The notes under the pieces: model-generated
What the model saw: the letters and a program-made list of their open reading frames with translations, nothing else
Told to the model about the DNA's origin: nothing
The model's database searches: none
Translations under genes and position numbers: made by a program
Shown here: piece by piece, positions 33,773 to 46,232 of the stretch
Layout of the letters: each line of letters opens with the position of its first letter
How positions within the stretch are numbered: position 1 is the first letter of the stretch
From: Macrophomina tecta
Taxonomy: Eukaryota; Ascomycota; Dothideomycetes; Botryosphaeriales; Botryosphaeriaceae
Direction of reading: 5' to 3'
DNA: 64,000 nt
Assembly (NCBI GenBank): GCA_024180945.1
Contig: JAKSGN010000006.1
Span: 3,720,001 to 3,784,000, forward strand

Positions 33773-36137
33773 TCACGCCGCGGCCTGCACGCCTTTCTCC
33801 AGCGCCGCAATCGCAAAATGCCCGCCGAGCGTCGGCCTGGCCCGGAAGCCCTGGCCCGCCCGTCCCACGGTATCGCCATCGCTGAAGTAACGATCGGGAA
33901 AGGGCGCGGCGTTCTTGCCATTGGTGATGTATTCGTACAAGTCGTTGACGAACATGCTCTGCGTGCTGTCCTCGCTGACGGCGGCAACCCACATCTGCCA
34001 GTCCGTCTTGGCCCACTTGATAGCGCCCTCGAGCGCAACGCCCGCCGGCTGGCGGACCGTGGGGTAGAAGTCGGACAGCGCGGTATACGTCTCGTCGGGG
34101 AAGACGGACAGGTTGAACAGCTTGTCCGGGTAGTTATTGAAGACCATGAAGTATGTGTCGTCCTGGTAGGTGAGAGTGAAGAAGGAGGCGTTGGTGTCGG
34201 CGGAGATCTCGGTGCCGAGGCCGTCGCCGCTGGTGTTGGTGCCGTAGATCTGGTCGGCGAAGGAGCGGCCGAGGTCGGTGTAGTTCGACTGCGACGTCAG
34301 CACGCCGTACGCTGCGAGTCCGACGGCGGCCTTGACGCCGAGGTTGGTCATGTTGGTGAAGGCGCCGATGCCGTCGTTGGTGCTGAGCTGGTTGGCCGGG
34401 TACAGCCCGTTGTCGACCAGGTAGTCGGCATACTTCTTGAAGAGCGCCGAGTATTGCGTCGTCCACGCCGTGTCGCCCGTGGCAGTTTGGTATGCAAGGG
34501 CGAGGACTTGGAGGTTGCCGCATTGTTCGACTGGCATGGCTTCATCGAGACCGTCGTCGTGGCCAGTGGCGTTCGGGTAGTGCGTGCCCATGTCATGGAT
34601 GACATACCGTTGTGGATACGTGCCTTGTTCTCTGTTGGTTATAATTAGGGATGTGCGGTGTGCTTGTAGTACTCACCACCCTCAAGGTACTGCATCATCG
34701 GGTCCAGGAGGATCTTGATGTACTCGGCGTTGAACATGTAAAAGAACGGGAATGTCGGGAAAATGATGTCGACAGTGTTCAGGTTGCCATTGCTGGATAT
34801 CTCTTTGATGAAAGCCCATGGCTTGCTGGTGTCAAAAGTAGAGTTGTCGATAACCACGTCGATGCCACCAAAGATCTGTCGGACGGAGAGCTCGAGGATG
34901 GCAGTGTAGTTCGATCCGCCCGTGGACTCACCAAGGCTCTGGACCTGGGAATCCAGAGCTTGGGATTCAGTGACACAGTCATCGTGGACATCGATGAAGT
35001 GGTCGATGGCATCGGCCCAGTCGGGGTTGTATGCTCTGTAGTAGGGAGTCCACGGGCTGCCTCTGTAGTTGATGGCGAGCTCGCGGATGTAGCCAATGGC
35101 ATACACAGCGCTGGATGGCGTGCTGACGGTGCCGAGGTCAAACGCCAGGCCGACTACGGCCCCGGAGGACCAAGCCTCGGTGGCGTTAGTCAGCGTGCCG
35201 TTGCTGATGAACTGGCCGCGGACGGTAGAGGGCGATCCGGACTGATGCGAGTCGGCCCTTGCGCCCCAGACTGCATAGCCCCACTGCGCCATCTCATTAA
35301 GCTCGCCATACGTGACCTGGTTATTGTTCCGAATACGATAGACGGTTGTGTCACCGGCCGTATTCTGGGTAAAGGTAGTGGACGCAGATTGGCCAGTCCA
35401 CGAATCGTCGATGTCAGAGTAGATCTGAACCGACGGTGTGGCACCATCGTTCCCACTCGCCGTGACTGTCAGAAACGAGAACGGCATCGATTGGCGGCGG
35501 TAGTTGTTGGGCGACACGGGCGAGAAGAAGTCTAGAGTGATGGTGGCATCTCCAGCCGTGAGCGTGAAGATGGTGTGGGTGGAAGTGAAGCTACCGCCCA
35601 CCACTGTGGCAGACTGCGAACCAGACTCGGGGTCAGGGACACCAAACAGGTTGTACGCACTGCCATCGACGCGGGCGATGATGGCCCATGTCAGCTTGTT
35701 GGCAAACCAGAATTCAGGCTGAGCTGATGGCAGATCTGCCGACTGGTTTCCGGGGAGCCATGCTGGGGTTGTCTTAGCAAAGATGGCGCGAAGAAAAAAA
35801 AAGGTGCGGCTCCGAGGCAGAAAGCGGCGGGAATGGGTGGGGAGCGGCAGCCAATTGGTGTTAGGCTTCCCGAGATGCATCTACGAACAGTTGCTAATGG
35901 CGGCCCCAACCCACAGCCAACCGTTTAGAAGTGCCCAGGTAGTTTCGCAACTCTCCACCCACACCTCCAATTAGATCCTCCGGATGCGTTTGAGAATCCA
36001 CACTCACCAGACAGATACGGGTTCTTGACGGCCAACGGAAAAGATGGCGGCGTAATGGGGCTGAAGGTCTGAGCGGAGCTGCTGACCACAAGGAAGGAGG
36101 CGAGCAGCAGCCGCAGGTGCTGCACAAAGGACACCAT
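33773..36137 (-). CDS. Secreted glutaminase (GtaA family)
   Basis: Hydrolyses glutamine to glutamate and ammonia outside the cell; fungal glutaminase A family with DUF5127/DUF4965/DUF1793 segments. Exons 36008-36137, 34673-35762 and 33773-34631 give 692 residues, the usual size. The signal peptide is MVSFVQHLRLLLASFLVVSSSAQ. Exon 1 ends FPLAVKNPYLSG and exon 2 begins AWLPGN, the conserved join. Further matches: WAIIARVDGSAYNLFG, YRAYNPDWADAIDHF, FYMFNAEYIKILLDP, RYVIHDMGTHYPNATGHDDG and MPVEQCGNLQVLALAY. The C-terminus has WQMWVAAVSEDSTQSMFV and RPTLGGHFAIAAL. Intron 1 is unusually long (245 nt); intron 2 is very short (41 nt) and its donor was chosen to keep frame. Several NxS/T sites fit secretion. 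Confidence 0.93.
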
Positions 36138-38715
36138 CTTCTCGTATTGAGCCGTGAGGAATGCGGCGAAGCCAGGGAGGTAACAGCAGGCGGTGATGAG
36201 CAGCAGACTGCCGCCACAAAGCAGCAGGAGCACGACATATCTACTTTTCCCGTGCTGGCCCTGTCGGCGTCTTGCCCTAGGGAGGAGGGGTTCCCGCTCG
36301 GGATGCAATGAGACATTGCAGTGGGAGAAAGCACTGCCCTCATGCCATGTGGATCCCTTTCCCTCTCCCGCCATGGCTGTGAGCAATTACGAGCTTGTGC
36401 GCGTGGCAGCCAGTTAGCAGGGCACTTTTTCCAAAAGCAAACAGGGTAATATGTGGACTGTCTAGTGTGAGTGCACGACTAAGCTTGGGGCGGGACGGGA
36501 GGGCTAGGACTTTGGATGAGCACTGGCTTGCTCTATGGGGGACCCTACCAGGGGACGTAGAATCCTTCCAAAAGAGATCTCGGACACTATTCGCAAGAGG
36601 CGCGGTCAATGGCGTCAACTGGGGCAAGCACGGCGCATCCGGTGCGGGAGGGGGTCATGCGGGCCGGGCGGTATGTTCTGTTGAGCCTTGGGGCCTGGGG
36701 GAAGCCGTGTGCGTGATGTTGCTGCGCGGAGAATGTAGAAGGTTAGGGCGGCCGACGTGCTCAGGCGTCGGTCTTGTGTGACAGTTATGATCCCTGTTCC
36801 GGCACTTCCCCATGCTCTGCCAAACCCGGGGGGCCGGACTTTAATATCGGACCTAATACCGATTCTTCCCAGCGTCGTCACTCACAGCGTGGATCAGCAG
36901 CGATCAGTGCAATCTCTTCGCGGCCACGTCATGGTCTCTTGCGTGCTCGCCGCGCTCTCTTGCAGGTCCGCTTTTGGCGAGAAACAAGCGCTTTTGCCGT
37001 CGCGTTGGTGGATGCTTGGGCGCAGTGAGTTGCGCCACAACCGCCAGCCTGGTGCGCGTTCTGCGAGCTCGTGACTTCAGATGCAACTCCTGCCTGCCCA
37101 CAGTCTCAGCGCGCGACACGCCTCACGTGCAGGTGCCACCGCGTCCCTGGCCCATGCTCGCACGCTGGCTGCCTCCGGTGAACCTTAACCCATTAAACTC
37201 TCGAGAATATAGCCATCCGAAAGACGCCGGATGGCACTCTCTACTGCGAGGGCGAGAGGAGACGGGGCCTCCTCCACAGGAGCAGCTCCCGCAAAGCAGG
37301 ACTGGCCGGCGGAGGCGAGCTGCTCGGCTCTGCAGCTCCGATCGGCACCTTGAGTCGGGCACCCGCGTGCAGATACTGGTTCCTGGTCTGTACAGTCGTA
37401 CTCCACCAGACGTGGTACCATAATGGCTAAGTCTACTGCGCACGCCATGGCTGCCAGAGGGCTGCGGTGGCGCCGCCACGGCCCACTTGACAGCAGTGGA
37501 CCTATACCAAGGCCTGCACACCCCGCACCCCACCTCCCAAAGCCCAATGCAGCCGGGCGAGAGAGAAAAACGGTTCTCTCATTGCAACGCTGCGCGAGCC
37601 TGGAGAGGAGCATGCCCCAAGTCCCAGCATCCCGCTCCTTGGCAAGCCCACCCGCTGACCCGCACACAAGAAAAGTCCTCCAGGGACGCCCGAACTATAT
37701 CACGCGCCGACATAGCTGCCTGCAACGGCGAAAAAGGTTGGAAAGTAGCGGTATCGATATATTGTTCTGTGTCCACTGTATCTCTGGATGCCTGGCGCGC
37801 CTGATCGCGCCATCCGCAAGCTACCCCGCTCTCGGGGCCAGATGCTGCAACTTGCGCTTTGCGGCCGTCTCTTGCTTACGCCGTACATCTGCGAGCATGC
37901 AATATTGTCGACCTTGCCTCCACATCCCTCCGACGCGCCGCGCCGCTAGCATGCGCACAATCCTGAGCAGCCGCTGATATCGTTGTCGAAGTCGAGAAAA
38001 ATCGGCCCACTGGTATGCAAACGCGGCAGCTTGTCAGGATCTCCTCCACCTTGCAACTCTTGGCAGTTTGCCCGAGAACATTTGACGTAAGTGTCGCCGC
38101 GATCTTTTTCTGTTGTCAGCTGCAGAAACGCTGTAGAAGCCGTGCAGGGATGATGGCCGAAAATATGCGAATAAGCCTTGCTTCGAGCATGGGAGCCTGC
38201 AGAGTTCAAAGCCAGCCTGACCTCTTCCAGCACCGCCGCAACTTCGATTTTGCCGAAACACAGAGGCCTTCAAAAGCCAAGTCTCTCGACGGTGCGAGAC
38301 GTCCCAGGTGGTAGATTCAAGACAAAAGCAAAAGTATGTAAGCACGGACTTATACTCGGAGACGCTGAAAGATGTATGTCCGCGAGCAATGAGCGGAATC
38401 GTGCTGCAAAGAGCGCTGAGACACTTCGGTGATTTCGGGCTCGACTCGATCCGGCTGCGACACGGACAAATGACGCAGCGTCATCTTTGATCGCAGCCCC
38501 AAAATAAAATGTCTCCATCCACAGGAGCGGCGCTTGTAGAAGGAGGCGTTGCAAAAGACGGAACAAAGATCATCACTTACTGATTGTGTGGTCTGGAGCT
38601 TGCGCGGCAAACTTGAATTTTCATCGGTCTTCTTCAGACTATCGCATTGTGTGGCCAGGTTCTTATGGAAAGACTCTGCGAATCTCGTATGAACAGAGGC
38701 GGAATAGCTGGCAGC
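36138..38715. other. Intergenic, no supported gene
   Basis: 2.6 kb between the glutaminase promoter and the NSRP1-like 3' end. Several 100-180 codon open frames exist (for example plus strand 37423-37977), but they are Arg/Pro/Ser-rich, overlap on both strands and carry no domain. Possibly a long regulated promoter or non-coding RNA. Confidence 0.5.
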
Positions 38716-39897
38716 TCAGTCTTTCTTGCCAGCCGCTGCAGCCGCCGCTGCTTCCCTCTTGCGCTGTAGATATCTCTCCTTAGCGCTGCTGATGTCGCTC
38801 TCCGTCTTCCGGCTCTTGGCTACATGTTCCAACTTTGCTCGTTCTTCAGCCTCTTGATCGGCGGCACGCTTAGTGGCCTGCTCGAGCTGAGCTTCGATCA
38901 TGCGCGTTTGGCGTTCTCTCATAGCCTGCTTGCTGGAGCCGCGGCCTTGGTAGGCCTGTTGCTGCATCTGTGCTGGCCGTGAAGTCGAAGCAGGCGCAGC
39001 AGTCGGTTGCTTGGGCTTCGGTGCGACATTGAGACCGGCCGTCAGGAGCTGGCGTCTATCCGCGACCTGGCCCTCATCGTTGATGACGACATCGACGCCC
39101 TTTTCTTGCATCTCTTTGGCAAGCTCAGCATCTGTCTTCTGCTTCTCCAATTCTCCTTCGTCAACGGGGATCTCGATCTTGCCAGACTGAGCCTTCTCCG
39201 TAGCCCGTAGAGCTTCCTGATGCCTCTTCTCCTGCTCATTCATCATGCTTCGATAGAAGCCAGACATGCCAGGGCCACGCTTCTTGCGCTCTTCCTCTTC
39301 TCTCTTCTTTTCTTCCTCCTCCAGACGCAGCATCTCAGCCTGCTGCTTCTTGTATGCATCCGTGACGAACTTCTCCTTATCGGCAAACTCATCCCCTTCA
39401 GCCTCACGTTCCCGCTGGAGGAGCTTCTCCTTGGCACGAAGCTGATCCCGCTTACGAAGCTCAGCAGAAGCCAACAGTCCCTCCATATACTTGGGCTTCC
39501 TCAGCGCAGCCTCTTCGCGTTCCTTCTTTTTTCTTTCGGCATCCCTGGCATGGAGGGCATCGTAGGCAGCATCATAGTCGTAAATGCTGGCATCCAGGTT
39601 CTCTGCCTCTTGGGCCTTTTTTCGCGACTCCTTAAGGGCGGAGAGGTCACCGTACGGCGTAACCTGGGACTTCTTTGAGGGCTTAGAGACGCCCGCATTC
39701 TTATCGGATGGTTTGGGCGCATGGGACGATGCGGACGGAGCGTCGAGCTCAATCACACCGATCTCCTCGACATTGTCCGCGGGCTTTGCATCTTCGGTGT
39801 CGGATTCGTCGTCGCCGAAGAAAGGCTTCTTGGGCTTGCCTCTCGCAGGCGGCTGCGAGGGCTTCTTGATGTTCAGGCCGTACTTAAGGCTCGCCAT
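38716..39897 (-). CDS. Nuclear speckle splicing regulatory protein 1 homologue (NSRP1/CCDC55)
   Basis: A single exon of 393 residues. The start MASLKYGLNIKKPSQPPARGKPKKPFFGDD is close to the conserved NSRP1 N-terminus (YGL-KK, FGDD). The core signature YDYDAAYDALHARDAERKKK with KPKYMEGLLASAELRKRDQL, REREAEGDEFADKEKFVTDAYKKQ and the long Glu/Lys/Arg coiled coil match the DUF2040 domain. In animals NSRP1 alters splice-site choice. The C-terminal third is less conserved and ends in an Ala run and Lys-rich tail. It is transcribed divergently from the NFKBIL1-like gene, with 222 bases between start codons. Confidence 0.88.
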   Translation of the reverse strand: MASLKYGLNIKKPSQPPARGKPKKPFFGDDESDTEDAKPADNVEEIGVIELDAPSASSHAPKPSDKNAGVSKPSKKSQVTPYGDLSALKESRKKAQEAENLDASIYDYDAAYDALHARDAERKKKEREEAALRKPKYMEGLLASAELRKRDQLRAKEKLLQREREAEGDEFADKEKFVTDAYKKQQAEMLRLEEEEKKREEEERKKRGPGMSGFYRSMMNEQEKRHQEALRATEKAQSGKIEIPVDEGELEKQKTDAELAKEMQEKGVDVVINDEGQVADRRQLLTAGLNVAPKPKQPTAAPASTSRPAQMQQQAYQGRGSSKQAMRERQTRMIEAQLEQATKRAADQEAEERAKLEHVAKSRKTESDISSAKERYLQRKREAAAAAAAGKKD

Positions 39898-40119
39898 GCT
39901 GGCGGTCTGATTGCGCGGAAAAACAACGAGCGGCGGGTGTTCGAGGTTGGAGATGCTCCAGCTGATTACGTAACGCGGCTAAAGCGCGGTATTGCGCACG
40001 AACCATGTAGATGTCGTGCAGATCCATGGAAGCCCGCAGTTCAGGGCAAAAGCGCAACTGCGACACAACCTCACATACCAGCCCCAGCGCCTGCGTTAAA
40101 TATGATATGACCGAGCATC
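39898..40119. promoter_or_regulatory. Compact divergent promoter of two RNA-processing genes
   Basis: 222 bases serve both start codons. It contains the perfect 8-base palindrome TTACGTAA at 39966-39973, a known bZIP (Yap/ATF-type) binding sequence, 69 bases from the minus-strand ATG. No TATA box. Confidence 0.5.
39966..39973. promoter_or_regulatory. Palindromic bZIP-type site TTACGTAA
   Basis: A perfect palindrome matching the Yap-type recognition element, centred in the divergent promoter. Function inferred from motif and position only. Confidence 0.35.
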
Positions 40120-41124
40120 ATGGCATCGCCAGACACCGAGCCGCCCGTCCAGGTCCACAAGAGCGACGAGTACCGCGATGCGCGCCCCACGAAGTTCAAG
40201 TTCAAGAAACGCTCCCGCAACGACGACGATTACGGCTCCTCCCGACGGCACAAGCGCGGGAGGGAAGATGAAGGCCATACGAGACGCCGGCACCACCACC
40301 GCCGCCATCACAATAGCAAGCACATATCATCCTCGGCCACAGCGAACGATGACCCGAGCGCCTACGACGACACCTACACAGCAACCACCAGGTCCGACCA
40401 GTACATGGATCCCGACACGGCTTTCCGCGAGTCTCTCTTTGACGCTCTTGCTGACGATGAGGGTGCTGCGTACTGGGAAGGCGTGTACGGGCAGCCGATC
40501 CATACATACCCCAACGAGTATCAAACGCCGACCGGCGAGCTCGAGCGCATGTCCGAGGATGAGTACGCCGAGTATGTCAGACGCAAGATGTGGGAGAAGT
40601 CGCACCAGCACATTCTGGAGGAGCGCGAGAGGATGGAGAAGGAGAGGCAGAAGCGCAAGGCAGAAGAGAAGGCTCAGCGCGAACGCACCAGGCGCATGCA
40701 TGAGGACCACGACAGCTTCCAACGAAGTGTCGAAGCGAGCCTGAAGCGCGGAGAAGAGAGAAAAGCAAAGAAAAAATGGAAAGAAGTGTGGGCAAGTTAT
40801 CTCAAGAGATGGGAGGATATCGCAGCCGGGGCTGCGGATAAGGATCTCGGTGTGGATGACCTGCTACCATGGCCGGTTGAATCCGGGAAGGCCAAGCATG
40901 TCTCCAAGGAAGAGGTCGAGCACTTCTTTCGCAGTGTACCGATGGCAGATGATGAATTCACCGCACAGCTTAAGACAGAGCGTGTGCGCTGGCATCCGGA
41001 CAAGATACAGCAAAGGTTTGGAGAGCGCGGTATCAGCGAGACTCATATGAAAGCCGTCACTGCCGTCTTCCAGGTTATAGACAGGATGTGGGGCGAGATG
41101 CGGGACAAAAAATCTCGGGCCTGA
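40120..41124 (+). CDS. NF-kappa-B inhibitor-like protein 1 homologue (NFKBIL1-like)
   Basis: A single exon of 334 residues. The N-terminal 70 residues are basic (KFKFKKRSRN, RRHKRGREDEGHTRRRHHHRRHH), probably nuclear-localising. The middle has DPDTAFRESLFDALADDEGAAYWEGVYGQ, the family's signature block, then EMSEDEYAEYVRRKMWEKSH-like sequence and a long charged helix. The C-terminal DLLPWPVESG and RVRWHPDKIQQRFGERG (residues about 287-303) match the conserved J-domain-like end of NFKBIL1. Ankyrin repeats of the human protein are absent, as in fungal members. Human NFKBIL1 is linked to alternative splicing, which fits its head-to-head neighbour, an NSRP1 homologue. Confidence 0.85.
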   Translation: MASPDTEPPVQVHKSDEYRDARPTKFKFKKRSRNDDDYGSSRRHKRGREDEGHTRRRHHHRRHHNSKHISSSATANDDPSAYDDTYTATTRSDQYMDPDTAFRESLFDALADDEGAAYWEGVYGQPIHTYPNEYQTPTGELERMSEDEYAEYVRRKMWEKSHQHILEERERMEKERQKRKAEEKAQRERTRRMHEDHDSFQRSVEASLKRGEERKAKKKWKEVWASYLKRWEDIAAGAADKDLGVDDLLPWPVESGKAKHVSKEEVEHFFRSVPMADDEFTAQLKTERVRWHPDKIQQRFGERGISETHMKAVTAVFQVIDRMWGEMRDKKSRA

Positions 41125-42405
41125 TCAAGGTCACACCAGCCTCTGTCAACCTTTCATTCGACCCGCAGCATATAAGCCTGGGATGGCGCGATTACCTTGC
41201 GCTTATTATTGCAATCGGTCTACTTTGACGCGATCTTGCTGGCCTCCTTCATGGATAGGTCCTCAGGACTTTTTAGAGTTTTCTTGGCTTTTCTTTGAAA
41301 TTGCGCATGATACCCACTTTTAGATTCCAGAATATAAGGCTTACGGACACTTAAAGACGACAGGACTTCACGGGAATCATGTGACTGTTTCATTTATGCA
41401 ACTAGCAGGTGAGAATCTTACGCAATCTGCGGTCCGAAGTTTCAATAAATGGGATAATTTTTTAATAGATTCATCCAACATGCGCACGCACGAAAAAGAG
41501 CACAACAAAAGGAAAGAAGGAAAGACAAGCAAGACTAAATAGGAAGACAGAATGGCCAGGGAACCAAAAAAAAAAAAGATCCCCATACCCATCACAGTCT
41601 CTCAGCAGTATAACCACCGCTCACGATGATCTTGGTAAATGGCTAATACAAGAAGGCATCGGCTACAATACCTCCGTCGTTTGACAATACTGAGATGACC
41701 ATAACGCAGAAGAGTCACCTAATCAGTATCCAATGCAGACGACGATTTTCCCCAACTGAATGAACCAACATATGAATTCCGGACCCCCTAGGACGCGAAT
41801 TTCTTTTTCTTCATGCATCACAAGAAGTTCTACGCTGCGCTAGGCAGCACTACGTTGCATGTCAACAAAAACCCCCCGCTGAAATGACTTACTTCATAGA
41901 CAGCTAAGCGTACTGGACTACTCACTCCCATAAATTTGCTCTCATCAACGCAATCATGCCGAACTTTATCTATTTGCATTGTCTTCATCTCACTGTCCGT
42001 CCATCACCGAACGTTATTAATCAACTTTCTCATCCTATGGCACATCCGATCATCCCTTACACCCACCCACTACCCATTTTTTCGTGTCTGAATCAACCAA
42101 CGGTTGCTTTACTGCGGCCTCTCCCTCTGGCCGTGGTAGATCGCATCCCACCAACGCCCTGTAAATGCTGATTCCGAATGTCTTTGTAAAGGAGAAGGAA
42201 AAAGAAGAAAAGAAAACCAGTCCGCCTTGCTTTTTCTGCATTTGACGAGGCAAACTGAAATGAAAAAAGTAGTGCGTAAAAGTACACAGCTACGACCTGC
42301 TAACCCGTCCTTTCTTCTGCAATCATGGACCAAAAAACTCGAAATCAGTTTCTCAGGAACAGGAGTGTCGAGCCAAGCCTGTCTGGTCACCTCCCTTCCC
42401 CTCGT
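41125..42405. other. Convergent intergenic region, no supported gene
   Basis: 1.3 kb, AT-rich, between the NFKBIL1-like stop and the RPB2 stop. Short A runs near 41566. Nothing else seen. Confidence 0.55.
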
Positions 42406-45400
42406 CTACTGCCTAACGCTGTACCCACTGCGCTTGGTGTACATCCTCGACGCGATGTTCATACTCGCCAGCTCCTGGAAGAGCAGCTTGGCCGCGTACG
42501 GAATGTAAATCTGCGCAATCTTGGTCTTGTTCTTACAAGGACGGCACTCGAACTGGTTGCGCTTGAGGTTGCTGCGGGAGCACCTGCTTTAGTAAAGAAT
42601 TTTCTTTAGAGGATAGGAACAGAGTAAACTTACGCAATCGGTGTCATCAAACCGCAAATCTCGCAAATGTGGACACGGTACGCATCCGAGACTTCGAACA
42701 GACGCTCCTTCAAGAAGGCACTTGCACCGTGTGAGATCATACAATCACGTTCCATCTCTCCGAACCGCAGGCCACCATCTCTGGCACGACCTTCGACAGG
42801 CTGGCGGGTGAGGATCTGGACGGGGCCACGAGCACGCGCGTGAATCTTGTCGTCGACCATGTGGCGCAGACGTTGATAGTAGGTAGGGCCCAAGAACACT
42901 TGTGCGGTGAGCTTCTTGCCTGTATGGCCGTTGTACATGATCTCAAAGCCACGGCTCTGGTAACCGTGCTCGCGCAGAAGGGAGGACACCTGAGTGACTG
43001 TGACGTCGGTGAAAGGGGTAGCATCACCTTCTTGACCACGAAGAGCGCCGACCTTTGAGAGCAAACACTCGATCAAATGAGCAATCGTCATACGAGAGGG
43101 AATAGCGTGGGGGTTGATAATGAGATCGGGAGTAAGACCCTCACGAGTGAAGGGCATATCCTCATGGCGGTAGGTAATACCAATGGTACCCTTTTGACCG
43201 TGACGAGAAGCAAACTTATCTCCGATCTGAGGGACCTTGGTCGTTCTTGTCCTGACCTTGACAAACTTCAAGCCATCGCTGTTGGTCGTTAGGAGCACTT
43301 GATCCACGATACCGTTCTCTGTACTACGCAGAGGTGTTGAAACATCACGCTTGATGTGCATCTTCGTCCTCTGCCCCAGCTCTTCCGCATCTGGTGCGAT
43401 TGGTGCTGTCTTTCCGATGATGATATCTTCACCAGAGACACGAACACCAGGCGCCACAACACCATCGTCATCCAGCTTGTCATAGGTTCCGTGTTTAAGG
43501 CGCATCGTGTCGCTCCGCATGGGCTTCTCGAACTGTTCCACGACCGCCATACCAACCTTCTTTTCCTGGTCGGTGTAAGAGCGGTAGAAAAGACTGCGGA
43601 AGAGGCCACGGTCGATACTGCTCTGGTTCATAATAACGGAATCTTCCTGGTTGTAACCAGAGTAACAAGCGATAGCGACAATGGCGTTCTGGCCGGCTGG
43701 AAGTTCACGGAATCGCAAGTATTCCATAGAACGAGTGGTGGCAAGAGGTTTCTGAGGGTAGTACAGGACGTTGACCATCGTATCCATGCGCAGCTCGTAA
43801 TTAGTAAGACAGACACCCATGGCCTGCTTACCCATGGCGGACTGGTAGGTATTACGAGGAGACTGGTTATGATCCGGGAAAGGGATGATACTGGCGCAAA
43901 TGCCGAGAATCATACTGGGGTGGATCTCGCAGTGGGTATATTGCTTGACGCTGGGGTTCGGAGGCGGAACAACACGCTCGTGAGGATCCCTGTTGAGCCT
44001 CGTCTCCTCGTCTTCCTCGTCGACGATGCCCTGACGAGCCCTGTGGTGAGCCCGCAGGTCATCAGGAGTCATGACGATCATAGCAGACTCCTCTTCTTCG
44101 GCGTCCATGTACTCGACCACTCCGCTGGTCAGCAAACCCTTCCAACCGTACCTCCTCTCATCCCTCTCATCATCTGACAGTCCAGAGACGTCGATTTGTT
44201 GATCCTCCTCAAGCTTATCGATGTGTTCACGCGACAAAACAAGATTACCTTTGTTCGCGCTTGTTGGGTTATCGTCAATAATGAAGAGAGGCCTACACAC
44301 ACGTCCTGCGTCGGTAAAGATCTTAAATTCTCTGTCGCGGACATCACGGATAAGACTCATCTCCGGAGATAGAGTCCCATCACGACGCAACTTCTTCACA
44401 ACGGAGACGAGCTGAGTCGGGTCGCGGTGGACACCCACCCAGACACCGTTCACGAAAATCTTTGTGGCGTGAGGCGACACACTAGGCTCGTACTCCTCCA
44501 GAAGCTCCATGTTCCGCTGCGTCATGAAGTCCTGGATGGGAGTGACGTCGCTACCAACAGTGACGTGACACATCAGTGACAGATTTTTCACGAGACCGCA
44601 AGCCTGACCTTCGGGCGTTTCTGCCGGGCAGACGAGGCCCCAGTGGGTGTTGTGCAGCTGACGTGGCTTTGCGAGCTTGCCATCACGACCGATGGGGGTG
44701 TTGGTACGTCGCAAATGCGACAAAGTGGAGGAATATGTGTATCTGTTCAAGACCTGGGAGACACCGGCCTTGCTCGAAGCGGCCTTCTTCTGGTCACCCC
44801 AGTTGCCAGTGGCGAGGGAGTATTTTAGACCATTTGAGATCGTCCCCTGCTTAACAGCAGACTGAAGGGAGAAAGGGCGGCCGGCCTCGACGCACTTCTT
44901 GAGATAGTTATACACATCCCTGGTCAGCTTCAGGAACAGCGAGCGGAAGAGGTTCGCAAGAAGGGGTCCAGCAAGGTCAAGACGCTTCTTTCCGAAGTGG
45001 TCTCTGTCGTCTTCATCACGACGGCCGAGATGACACTGAAGCAGGCGGTAGATCATGTAGCCAAGGAAGAACGCCTTCTTGGTCTCGCTACCCTCCGTTT
45101 GGGAAATGTGCGGCAGGAACTCCTTCTGGATGATGTCCCGTGCGAGTTTCACACGCTCGCGCTTAGTTCCACCGGTGCTGGGGTTGCTACCTCTCCTGCC
45201 GATGAAGTCCAAAGCGCTCACCCTGTCCTGGATCAGGACGGACTCTTCAATGGATGGCCTGATTGCTTCCATCAATTTGTTGTCGTTCTTGTCGAAGCAA
45301 ATGTGGCTGATGATATCCTCGTCGGAAACGATACCGAGAGCACGGAAAACGATCGGAATGGGTACATCGGCCTTGACGTAGGGTAGCGTCGCATACAAGC

Positions 45401-46232
45401 AGCAGCCTTGCCCCTCCTTCCACAGTTGCGGCTTCTCATATAGCTTCAGTGTCATGGAAGAAAGCAGGCGTGATCCCTTCTCGACGGCGCTCCGAATTTC
45501 CGCGATCCAAGGCGTTGGGCTCTGTCTCTTCCGGAAGACCTGAACAATGTTCGCCGCGCTTCGCTCTTGTGCAATCAGAACCTTCTCACTGCCATTGATG
45601 ACGAAATATCCTCCCTGATCGTAAGGGCACTCGCTGTGGGCGTAGAGTTGCTCGTCTGTCAAATTACGGAGGCCGCAAACGTACGACTTCAACATGACTG
45701 GCAACCTTCCAAAAAAGACCTGCTCCTTGTCCGTTTGACTGTCGACCTCCCACACCAGTTCAGTGGCACCGGTCGTCTCGTCCTCATCCATGTCGCCGGA
45801 AGGGGCAATAGGTCTCTCACGAGCGACGGAGGTCTTGGTGCTCATGTCACTCATCATGGCGGCCGCGTACGTAAGGTTGCGGAGACGCGCCTCATGAGGG
45901 AAGACGTCTCGTGTCACGCCGCCATCCGTCAACGAAGGACGACCCATCTTGACCTCGCCAAAGTTCACCTCGTACCGCTTCTTGATAATCGGATCCGGGT
46001 CGCTCTCGTCGATGGGTGGCGTGTGGTCCATGGTGATGGCGCCCATGTGCTCGACAATGTTCGGCAGAGTATTCTTGACGAACTCATCATAGGAATCGAT
46101 TTGCTGTGCGACGAGACCTTTCTCTTCGAAGAAAGAAGAAATGACCGTCCAGCAGTCCTCCGCGGTGATGGTGTCCTCGAGCTCGCCCTCATAGCCCATG
46201 TCATTGTCGTAGTAGCCGTTTCCGTAATCCAT
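42406..46232 (-). CDS. RPB2: RNA polymerase II second-largest subunit
   Basis: Catalytic-core subunit of Pol II in the nucleus. Exons 42634-46232 and 42406-42571 give 1254 residues, the normal length. Recognisable blocks: [49 protein letters not shown] [103 protein letters not shown] and [16 protein letters not shown]. The C-terminal zinc site CEIC and CRPC is divided by the only intron (42572-42633); without that small last exon the anchor [19 protein letters not shown] would be missing. The 3.6-kb first exon has no interruption. A standard phylogenetic marker, so it could place the organism. Confidence 0.98.

Noticed and set aside
34651..35535. 294-codon plus-strand open frame
   Set aside because: Antisense shadow of the glutaminase exon 2, whose family match is unambiguous.
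37423..37977. 184-codon plus-strand open frame in the gap after glutaminase
   Set aside because: Pro/Arg/Ser-rich, no domain, mirrored by a minus-strand frame.
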